From Pseudomonas sp. 5P_3.1_Bac2 (lineage in GTDB: Bacteria > Pseudomonadota > Gammaproteobacteria > Pseudomonadales > Pseudomonadaceae): a stretch of 64,000 nucleotides of DNA. Below, piece by piece: positions 1 to 6,536 of the stretch. A program made the translations under genes and the position numbers. The notes under the pieces were generated by a model, which was not told the DNA's origin, made no database searches, and saw nothing but the letters and a program-made list of their open reading frames with translations. Every line of letters starts with the position of its first letter. The first letter of the stretch is position 1. The stretch is taken from NCBI RefSeq assembly GCF_025465995.1, contig NZ_JANLNY010000027.1, positions 1 through 64,000 on the forward strand. Direction: 5' to 3'.

Positions 1-49
1 TGATCTAAGCACCAGCAGCGCATCTTTGAACACCCTGCCAGAGCGGCGC

Positions 50-77
50 ATTGTACGCAGTTTTCACTGACTTGCAA
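50..77 (-). promoter_or_regulatory. rRNA-type promoter (downstream copy), leftward
   Basis: Read on the minus strand there is a -35 TTGCAA (72-77), a 16-base spacer and a -10 TACAAT (50-55) followed at once by GCGCCGC. The GC-rich discriminator after the -10 is typical of growth-rate-controlled stable RNA promoters. It points out of the window, so its target is not seen. It has the same layout as the promoter at 148-175. Confidence 0.55.
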
Positions 78-147
78 CCCTTAATTTCAAACTAACTTAT
101 TGATTAATAAGAAATTTCCAGGAGCAGATACGCTTCAAGAGGGGCGC

Positions 148-175
148 ATTATAGGCAGGAAAAATTGTAGGTCAA
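148..175 (-). promoter_or_regulatory. rRNA-type promoter (upstream copy), leftward
   Basis: Minus strand: -35 TTGACC (170-175), 16-base spacer, perfect -10 TATAAT (148-153), then the discriminator GCGCCCC. This near-consensus sigma-70 promoter lies about 100 bp upstream of a second one of the same design. A tandem pair with GC-rich discriminators suggests a ribosomal RNA operon starting just left of the window; that target is inferred. Confidence 0.62.
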
Positions 176-251
176 TGATTTGATTAGATTTTTAATCGAA
201 TACAGCTCGCGCCATAGAGAAAGACGCACAAAAGCGGTGCCTGCAGAAACG

Positions 252-287
252 ACAAAGCCGTTGAAGCTGACGCTTCAACGGCTTTGT
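252..287 (-). terminator. terminator of pssA
   Basis: A perfect 16-bp stem (252-267 with 272-287) and a 4-base loop lie 20 bp past the pssA stop. The T-rich tail is modest. It ends the leftward ilv-pssA transcription before the stable-RNA-type promoters. Confidence 0.75.
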
Positions 288-306
288 TATGACTGCTGCG
301 CCGCTA

Positions 307-1116
307 TTAGGCTTTCTTGCGACGCAGGCGCAGCAAGTACTGGATCGGACCAGATGCGGCGTAAGCGAGGAAGATCAGCAAGAGGATGCGCGGCGGATCG
401 CTAAACACCACCGCAAACAACAGCACCACGACCAGGATCGCCACAAATGGCACACGCCCTTTGAGGTCCAACTCTTTAAAGCTGTTGTACTTGATGTTGC
501 TGACCATCAGCACACCCGCAGCAGCCACCAACAGCGCCACCACGAAGGACATGTTCGAGCCCTGGATACCGAAATCACTAAAGGCCCACACAGTACCGGC
601 CACCACACCAGCCGCGGCCGGACTGGCCAGACCAATAAAGTAGCGCTTATCGGTACTGCCGATTTGCGTATTGAAGCGCGCCAAACGCAGCGCCGCCCCC
701 GCCACATAGATGAAGGCGACCATCCAACCGACCTTACCCATGCTGCCCAGCGCCCACTCGAACGCCAGCAGCGCCGGCGCCACACCGAAGGCGACCATGT
801 CGGAGAGCGAGTCATACTCCGCACCGAACGCACTTTGGGTGTTGGTCAGGCGAGCTACGCGACCATCCAGACCATCCAACACCATGGCAACGAACACCGC
901 CGCAGCGGCCACGTAGAAGTTGCCGTTCATGGCATTGATGATGGCGTAGAAACCAGCAAACAGGTTGGCAGTGGTGAACAGGTTAGGCAGCAGGTAGATG
1001 CCACGATGACGGACCTTACGGCCCTCGTCGTCATGACCTTCTTCTATATGCTCATCGATGGGTAACAGGCTCTCGGCATCGACGGGTGATTGCGACTCAT
1101 CTGGACGCTCATTCAT
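307..1116 (-). CDS. pssA: CDP-diacylglycerol--serine O-phosphatidyltransferase
   Basis: Makes phosphatidylserine from CDP-diacylglycerol and L-serine in the inner membrane, the committed step to phosphatidylethanolamine. The 269-residue protein carries the full CDP-alcohol phosphotransferase signature: D84-G-x2-A-R89, G98, D102 and D106, inside a set of hydrophobic helices (PssA type II, integral membrane). The acidic soluble N-terminus (about residues 1-38) is typical of pseudomonad PssA. A longer reading frame opens at 1227, but the ATG at 1116 has an AAGGTG ribosome site and begins the family-like N-terminus, so I chose it. It follows ilvC on the same strand with a terminator between them, so it probably has partly independent transcription. 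Confidence 0.93.
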   Translation of the reverse strand: MNERPDESQSPVDAESLLPIDEHIEEGHDDEGRKVRHRGIYLLPNLFTTANLFAGFYAIINAMNGNFYVAAAAVFVAMVLDGLDGRVARLTNTQSAFGAEYDSLSDMVAFGVAPALLAFEWALGSMGKVGWMVAFIYVAGAALRLARFNTQIGSTDKRYFIGLASPAAAGVVAGTVWAFSDFGIQGSNMSFVVALLVAAAGVLMVSNIKYNSFKELDLKGRVPFVAILVVVLLFAVVFSDPPRILLLIFLAYAASGPIQYLLRLRRKKA

Positions 1117-1227
1117 GAACAACACCTTGCAACGGATTTGGAAAATTTCGACAGGCACCAACCACAGCGATTCAGGGCGGCACCAACAACTAACCCCTGC
1201 TTTATACCAGAAGCCTTGGCCGACCAT

Positions 1228-1255
1228 AAAAAAACGCGGCCTTGGCCGCGTTTTT
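1228..1255 (-). terminator. ilvC terminator (bidirectional look)
   Basis: Stem ACGCGGCC/GGCCGCGT is flanked by A-runs on the left and T-runs on the right, so both strands read as an intrinsic terminator. It sits 27 bp past the ilvC stop and upstream of pssA, and would limit read-through from ilvIHC. Confidence 0.85.
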
Positions 1256-1281
1256 CTATGTCACAAAAACCTAAATACCGC

Positions 1282-2298
1282 TTAGTTTTTGGTTTTGTCG
1301 ACGATTTTGTTAGCCGCAATCCACGGCATCATCGCGCGCAGTTTCTCGCCAACTACTTCAATGCCGTGAGCCGCGTTGTTACGACGGTAGGCAGTCATCG
1401 AAGGATAGTTGGTGGCGCCTTCGCTGATGAACATCTTGGCGTACTCGCCGTCTTGGATGCGCTTCAGAGCGTTACGCATAGCCTGACGGGACTGCTCGTT
1501 GATGACCTCTGGGCCGGTTACGTACTCGCCGTACTCAGCGTTGTTGGAGATCGAGTAGTTCATGTTGGCGATACCGCCTTCGAACATCAGGTCAACGATC
1601 AGTTTCAATTCGTGCAAGCACTCGAAGTACGCCATTTCTGGTGCGTAGCCTGCTTCAACGAGCACGTCGAAGCCCGCTTTAACCAGTTCAACAGTACCGC
1701 CGCACAGTACGGCTTGTTCGCCGAACAGGTCAGTTTCGGTTTCGTCTTTGAAAGTGGTTTCGATGATACCGGTACGGCCGCCGCCCACGCCCGAAGCGTA
1801 CGACAGAGCAACGTTTTTGGCATTGCCGGAAGCATCTTGGTAAACCGCGATCAGGTCAGGGATACCACCGCCTTTGACGAATTCGCTACGCACAGTGTGA
1901 CCTGGCGCTTTCGGCGCGATCATGATCACGTCGAGGTCAGCGCGCGGCACTACTTGGTTGTAGTGAATGGAGAAACCGTGAGCGAAGGCCAGGGTGGCGC
2001 CTTTTTTCAGGTTCGGCTCGATTTCGTCGCGGTACAGACGGCCTTGGAACTCGTCAGGAGTCAGGATCATGACGACGTCAGCAGCAGCTACAGCTTCTTT
2101 AACTTCGCTAACTTTCAGACCGTGAGCCTGGGCTTTAGCTACCGAGGTAGAACCAGCGCGCAGACCTACAGTAACGTCAACGCCGGAGTCTTTCAGGTTG
2201 CAAGCGTGGGCGTGACCTTGGGAGCCGTAACCGATGATGGCTACTTTTTTGCCCTGGATGATCGAGAGGTCACAGTCTTTGTCGTAAAACACTTTCAT
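1282..2298 (-). CDS. ilvC: ketol-acid reductoisomerase (NADP+)
   Basis: Second common step of valine and isoleucine synthesis: Mg-dependent alkyl migration and NADPH reduction of acetolactate or acetohydroxybutyrate. At 338 residues it is the short class I enzyme. The dinucleotide loop GYGSQGHAHACNLKDSG is at about residues 24-40, and the C-terminal knotted domain holds the acidic metal ligands (region of DLFGEQAVLCGG and E-x3-Y-F-E-C). The ATG follows an AGGAG site at 7 bases. It is third in the leftward ilvI-ilvH-ilvC run, 45 bp after ilvH, and ends in a strong terminator. Confidence 0.97.
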   Translation of the reverse strand: MKVFYDKDCDLSIIQGKKVAIIGYGSQGHAHACNLKDSGVDVTVGLRAGSTSVAKAQAHGLKVSEVKEAVAAADVVMILTPDEFQGRLYRDEIEPNLKKGATLAFAHGFSIHYNQVVPRADLDVIMIAPKAPGHTVRSEFVKGGGIPDLIAVYQDASGNAKNVALSYASGVGGGRTGIIETTFKDETETDLFGEQAVLCGGTVELVKAGFDVLVEAGYAPEMAYFECLHELKLIVDLMFEGGIANMNYSISNNAEYGEYVTGPEVINEQSRQAMRNALKRIQDGEYAKMFISEGATNYPSMTAYRRNNAAHGIEVVGEKLRAMMPWIAANKIVDKTKN

Positions 2299-2343
2299 GG
2301 AAAACTCCTGCTTACCTGGCCACTAGGCCATTCGTTAAATGAG

Positions 2344-2835
2344 TTAGATGCTGAGTACTTTGTCGCCACGGGCAATGCCAGTAACGCCACTGCGTACGGT
2401 TTCCAGGATCGACGCCGTGCCGATGGCCTGAATAAAGCTGTCCAGCTTGTCGCTCGTGCCAGTCAACTGAATGGTGTACACGCTGCTGGTCACATCGACG
2501 ATCTGGCCGCGGAAAATATCCGTGGTGCGTTTAACCTCAGCGCGCTGGGCGCCAGTGGCCTTGACCTTAACCAGCATCAATTCACGCTCGACGTGGGCGC
2601 TTTCCGACAAGTCCACAAGCTTAACCACCTCAACCAACTTATTGAGGTTTTTGGTGATCTGCTCGATGACCTCATCATGACCGATGGTGGTCAACGTCAG
2701 ACGCGACAGAGTCGGGTCTTCGGTAGGCGCCACGGTCAGGCTTTCGATGTTGTAGTTGCGCTGCGAGAACAGACCCACCACGCGGGACAATGCGCCGGGT
2801 TCGTTCTCCAGCAGCAGGGAAATAATGTGTCGCAT
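2344..2835 (-). CDS. ilvH: acetolactate synthase, small regulatory subunit
   Basis: The regulatory subunit stimulates the catalytic subunit and gives valine feedback control. The 163-residue protein opens with MRHIISLLLENEPGALSRV, the start of the N-terminal ACT domain, followed by the second ferredoxin-like half typical of IlvH/IlvN. An upstream in-frame ATG at 2865 lies inside ilvI; the ATG at 2835 is chosen because it fits the family N-terminus. It starts 2 bases after the ilvI stop, so the subunits are probably translationally coupled. Confidence 0.96.
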   Translation of the reverse strand: MRHIISLLLENEPGALSRVVGLFSQRNYNIESLTVAPTEDPTLSRLTLTTIGHDEVIEQITKNLNKLVEVVKLVDLSESAHVERELMLVKVKATGAQRAEVKRTTDIFRGQIVDVTSSVYTIQLTGTSDKLDSFIQAIGTASILETVRSGVTGIARGDKVLSI

Positions 2836-2837
2836 GA

Positions 2838-4559
2838 TTAGGTCCGCTCCGTCTTGCTCAGCCACATGTCGCGCATTGCACCGTCTTTGATTTGCATCGG
2901 ATAGACGTGCTCACTCTGATCAATCTTGATATCCAGGAACACCAAGCGATCTTTCATCGCAAAGGCTTCAGCCAGTTTCGGCTTGAGGTCTTTTAGATCA
3001 GTGATGCGAATACCCACGTGGCCATAGGCCTCGGCCAGCTTGACGAAGTCAGGCAGCGACTCCATGTACGAGTGCGAGTGACGGCTGCTGTACATCATGT
3101 CTTGCCACTGACGCACCATGCCCAACACGCTGTTGTTCAGGTTCACGATCTTCACCGGCAGGCCGTACTGCATGCAGGTGGAGAGCTCCTGAATGTTCAT
3201 CTGAATACTGCCCTCACCTGTTACGCAGGCGACGTCAGCATCCGGGAAGCTTAGCTTGACGCCCATGGCCGCGGGGAAACCGAAGCCCATGGTGCCCAGG
3301 CCGCCGGAGTTGATCCAACGGTTAGGCCTGTTAAAGCGGTAGTACTGCGCCGCAAACATCTGGTGCTGACCAACGTCGGAGGTGACGAAGGCATCGCCGC
3401 CTGTGACTTCAGACAGAGCCTCGATCACCGCTTGCGGTTTGATCACGCTGCCGTCGCCCTTGTCGTAAGGGAACAAGCCGTCGGCGCGCCACTCGTCAAT
3501 CTGCTTCCACCAGCTGGTCAGTGCTTCTTTGTTGATCTGCTCGCCGATCTCTTTGAGGATCGCGACCATCTCGGTCATTACGCTGTCCACCGGGCCAACG
3601 ATTGGGATATCGGCCTTGATGGTTTTGGAAATGGACGCCGGGTCGATATCGACGTGGATGATCTTGGCATTCGGGCAGAACTTGTCCGCGCCATTGATCA
3701 CGCGGTCGTCGAAACGCGCACCGACAGCCAAGATGACGTCAGCATGGTGCATGGCCAAGTTGGCGGTGTAGCTGCCGTGCATGCCGAGCATGCCGAGGAA
3801 CTGACGATCAGTGCCTGGGTAGCCGCCCAACCCCATCAGGGTGTTGGTGACAGGTACGTTGAGCATTTGCGCCAATTCAGTCAGCGGCGCCGCAGCACCA
3901 CCCATGATCACCCCACCACCGGAGTAAACGATTGGGCGCTTGGCGCTGAGCAGCAACTCAGCCGCTTTACGGATCTGCCCGGAGTGACCACGCAGAGCCG
4001 GACTGTAGGAGCGCAGCTTGACCTTTTTCGGGAAGACGTATTCGTACTTCTCCGCCGGGTTGGTCATGTCCTTTGGAATGTCGACAACGACAGGACCAGG
4101 ACGACCAGACTGGGCGAGGTAGAAGGCTTTTTTCAAGACGTCCGGGATCTCCGACGGATGCTTGATCATGAAGCTGTGCTTCACGATTGGCCGCGAGATA
4201 CCGATCATGTCGGTTTCCTGGAAGGCATCCGTACCGACCATGGTGCTCGGCACCTGACCGGACAACACCACCATCGGAATGGAGTCCATATAGGCCGTAG
4301 CAATACCGGTAATGGCATTGGTCGCGCCTGGACCGGAAGTCACCAGTACCACACCGGCTTTACCGGTGGCACGGGCATAACCGTCGGCCATATGGGTTGC
4401 CGCCTGCTCGTGACGAACCAGGATGTGGTTCACCTCAGGTTCTTTGAACAGGGCGTCATAAATATGCAGGAGAGCACCACCTGGGTACCCGTAGATGTTC
4501 TTAACGCCTTCGTCACGCAAAAAGCGGACGACCATTTCAGCGCCGGATAAAAGCTCCAC
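2838..4559 (-). CDS. ilvI: acetolactate synthase, large catalytic subunit
   Basis: Thiamine-diphosphate enzyme that condenses two pyruvates, or pyruvate plus 2-oxobutyrate, as the first common step to valine, leucine and isoleucine. About 573 residues in the usual N-PYR / central FAD-fold / C-PP order. The activating glutamate is in LVRHEQAATHMADGYARATG, and the diphosphate site reads GEGSIQMN followed by NLNN. I place the start at the GTG at 4559, six bases after AGAGGTG, because family members begin VELLSGAEMVVRFL; an ATG at 4598 in the same frame lacks this support. It heads the ilvIHC unit and is preceded by a leader of about 260 bases that looks regulatory. Confidence 0.95.
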   Translation of the reverse strand: MELLSGAEMVVRFLRDEGVKNIYGYPGGALLHIYDALFKEPEVNHILVRHEQAATHMADGYARATGKAGVVLVTSGPGATNAITGIATAYMDSIPMVVLSGQVPSTMVGTDAFQETDMIGISRPIVKHSFMIKHPSEIPDVLKKAFYLAQSGRPGPVVVDIPKDMTNPAEKYEYVFPKKVKLRSYSPALRGHSGQIRKAAELLLSAKRPIVYSGGGVIMGGAAAPLTELAQMLNVPVTNTLMGLGGYPGTDRQFLGMLGMHGSYTANLAMHHADVILAVGARFDDRVINGADKFCPNAKIIHVDIDPASISKTIKADIPIVGPVDSVMTEMVAILKEIGEQINKEALTSWWKQIDEWRADGLFPYDKGDGSVIKPQAVIEALSEVTGGDAFVTSDVGQHQMFAAQYYRFNRPNRWINSGGLGTMGFGFPAAMGVKLSFPDADVACVTGEGSIQMNIQELSTCMQYGLPVKIVNLNNSVLGMVRQWQDMMYSSRHSHSYMESLPDFVKLAEAYGHVGIRITDLKDLKPKLAEAFAMKDRLVFLDIKIDQSEHVYPMQIKDGAMRDMWLSKTERT

Positions 4560-4852
4560 GTTGTTCACCTCTAAAACGCTAGAAAACCGCCCAACCAAGG
4601 GACGGCCTAAGATAGGTTTACTGCTAGCAGAGCATGAGCGACGGTGGTCGCCGACTACGTCAGCATCTACTGAGCAAGTATTGGGAGCGCCCTGTGATTT
4701 TGCGGGCCCCTCCCACCCAGCGCGAGGTAACGCGTTGCGGGTGCATCAGGTCGGCGCGGGTAGCGCCTCATGTCTACTGAGCTAAAGCCTGCTTGCGGCG
4801 GACTCCACTACAGCGATTGGTGAATTGTTCGATTTTGGCCGAAACAAGTCAA
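4560..4852 (-). promoter_or_regulatory. promoter and long leader of ilvIHC, possible uORF attenuator
   Basis: On the minus strand a promoter-like pair TTGACT (4847-4852), 17-base spacer, AACAAT (4824-4829) gives a leader of about 260 bases. The leader holds a 34-codon reading frame (4771 to 4667) starting MRRYPRRP and ending ALPILAQ, with a GC-rich hairpin (arms 4683-4687 and 4710-4714, plus inner CCC/GGG) inside its last third. The ten-base repeat GCTCAGTAGA occurs at 4773-4782 and 4666-4675. The Leu-Pro-Ile-Leu codons near the uORF stop would suit attenuation by branched-chain amino acid supply, but there is no good ribosome site and no U-tract. The function is inferred. Confidence 0.45.
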
Positions 4853-5024
4853 TAGGACGTGCACTAATTAGGAGAAAACTAGCAGAATCCCCCGGATTTC
4901 AGGATACAGCGCAATTTAACACCAAATAAGCAGCTGCTTATGCCTGTGACCTAGCGCAGAAACCCGTGACTCGCAATTTGGTTATAGTGCTAGTTCATCT
5001 TTCCGCGCTCTTTAAGGATGTCCT

Positions 5025-5471
5025 ATGCGCCGTTTTGTGATCGCCAGCTGCCTCTTGCTTTGCCTGTCACCGTCTCTTATGGCCAGTCAGGTGTACAAGT
5101 GGGTGGACAGCAATGGCACGACCCACTTCAGCGCCCAGCCGCCGCAAGGTCAAACCGCTACCAGCATTAACACCAACGTGCCCGTCAGCAAGGAGCCGCC
5201 AGCCGCTGAGCCGGCACAACGCGAAAGCTTCAATGACATCGCCGACCCAGAGCAAGCGGCCATCGATAAGAAGGTCAAAGAAGAGGTCGCCGCCAAAGAG
5301 GCCGAGATCAAGAAGTACTGCGAAAGCGCGCGCAATAACTTAGCGCAGCTGCAGAACAACCCGCGCATCCGTATGGAAGTCGCGGGTGAAGTGAAGCGTT
5401 TAGGGGAAGATGAACGTCAGGCGCAGATTGCAGAGCTGAGCAAATCGATCGCCGAAACCTGCAAGCCTTAA
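5025..5471 (+). CDS. DUF4124-domain secreted or periplasmic protein
   Basis: A 148-residue protein with a clear signal peptide (MRRFVIASCLLLCLSPSLMAS, cleavage likely after about residue 21). The DUF4124 core QVYKWVDSNGTTHFSAQPP follows, then a charged Glu/Lys-rich, probably coiled-coil, C-terminal half. DUF4124 proteins are common in pseudomonads and have no settled biochemical role. The start has an AAGGA site. It is divergent from ilvI and convergent with the yqcC-like gene. Confidence 0.85.
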   Translation: MRRFVIASCLLLCLSPSLMASQVYKWVDSNGTTHFSAQPPQGQTATSINTNVPVSKEPPAAEPAQRESFNDIADPEQAAIDKKVKEEVAAKEAEIKKYCESARNNLAQLQNNPRIRMEVAGEVKRLGEDERQAQIAELSKSIAETCKP

Positions 5472-5487
5472 GACGCAGTGGCGCGGT

Positions 5488-5838
5488 TTACACCGCGCCA
5501 GCGATCTGCTGGTCAAACTGACCGAGCAACTGAATCAAACCCTGCGCCTTAGCCTGCAAGGCACCGGTGAAGACCTGCTCAGCCATGGGCTGAATCCCGG
5601 AGACGGCTGGCAGCGGCGCACCCTCCTCCAGTAGCAGCTTCATGCGTGGCAAGAAGATCCACTGCAACCAATGCTCAAAAGCCATGCTGTCGACACAAAA
5701 TGGCTCGACACTGGCCAACGCCTCGGCAGTGGGTGACTCCTCAGCCCACCAGCCCTGTACGCGCAACTCGCGCTCAATCAACAACAACAGCTCGGCAATA
5801 GCAGCGCTGCGGGAATCCACTGGAATTTGACTGGCCAT
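5488..5838 (-). CDS. YqcC-like protein (DUF446 family)
   Basis: 116 residues matching the small YqcC family in its WLQWIFLPRMKLLLE core and PLPAVSGIQPMAEQVF segment. No catalytic motif, signal peptide or membrane segment is visible; it is likely a small helical cytosolic protein. YqcC sits next to a tRNA pseudouridine synthase gene in enterobacteria, but here it follows a lipoprotein gene, with its ATG overlapping that gene's TAA by one base. Function unknown. Confidence 0.82.
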   Translation of the reverse strand: MASQIPVDSRSAAIAELLLLIERELRVQGWWAEESPTAEALASVEPFCVDSMAFEHWLQWIFLPRMKLLLEEGAPLPAVSGIQPMAEQVFTGALQAKAQGLIQLLGQFDQQIAGAV

Positions 5839-6521
5839 TAAGAACTCACTCGCGCCTGTTGACGGGCCTGCGCCGCACCGGCGGCATCTCCTTGACTCTC
5901 ACGGGCCTTGGCAATCAACTCCCACAGACTGGCTTGCAAGGCCGGGCGGCCATTGGCGTAGCTCAGGCCACGGCGGGCAAATTGCTCAGCTTGGGCGGCA
6001 TCGCCTTGGGCCAGACGCACTTCTGCCAGTTGATAGAGCACTTGTGGCTCGCGCGGTGCAATGCGCTGGGCGCGCTCTAAACTGGAGGCGGCGCCATTGA
6101 GGTCACCACCACCTTGCTGCTGTTGCGCGGCGGTGAGCAAGGCCAGCACGGGGCCGTCCAACTGCTCATCTACTGACAAGCCACCGCCCGTGGACGGGAT
6201 GCCGCTGGCGGCCGGGGCGCTGTAGTTAGTCGCCGCCGGTGGCGTCCAGGCTTGACCTGAGCCGCTGGTGTCGATGCTGCTAGTAATCGGAGCGCTTTGA
6301 ATCGGCGTGGTGCTGACACCACCCGGCACCATCACCACCACCCCGGAATCCTCTGGAATGCTTTGCGCCTGAGTCGTTTGCGGATTGCTGGTCACCGTCG
6401 CACCTTGAATGCGCCCGGCAGGGGTGCCGCCTTCGACCACCGGGATCGAACCACTGGGCACACTGCTACAGCCGGCCAGCACCAGCGAAGACGCTAAAGC
6501 TGAAATCAACCACTTATTCAC
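5838..6521 (-). CDS. TPR-type lipoprotein
   Basis: 227 residues with a lipobox LAGC (cysteine about residue 18), so the protein is probably lipidated and kept at the membrane. A low-complexity Ser/Thr/Pro/Gly linker (about residues 20-120) leads to helical repeats (LALLTAAQQQQGGGDLNGAASSLERAQRIAP and following) that look like two or three tetratricopeptide units. It lies 15 bp after mrcB on the same strand and just before the yqcC-like gene. The envelope position and mrcB pairing suggest, without proving, a role near peptidoglycan synthesis. Confidence 0.8.
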   Translation of the reverse strand: MNKWLISALASSLVLAGCSSVPSGSIPVVEGGTPAGRIQGATVTSNPQTTQAQSIPEDSGVVVMVPGGVSTTPIQSAPITSSIDTSGSGQAWTPPAATNYSAPAASGIPSTGGGLSVDEQLDGPVLALLTAAQQQQGGGDLNGAASSLERAQRIAPREPQVLYQLAEVRLAQGDAAQAEQFARRGLSYANGRPALQASLWELIAKARESQGDAAGAAQARQQARVSS

Positions 6522-6536
6522 TGTTTACCCTCTCAG

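Noticed and set aside
1090..2841. 583-codon open frame on the plus strand opposite ilvC and ilvH
   Set aside because: It lies antisense to well-recognised genes, has no ribosome site and its translation has no family features. High-GC codon bias on the other strand produces such frames.
3363..4550. 395-codon plus-strand frame opposite ilvI
   Set aside because: Antisense shadow of the acetolactate synthase gene; no ribosome site and no recognisable domain.
4667..4771. The ilvI leader uORF as a classical Val/Leu attenuator peptide
   Set aside because: It lacks a run of Val, Leu or Ile codons and a Shine-Dalgarno site, and no U-tract follows the stem. Kept only as a hypothesis about leader control.
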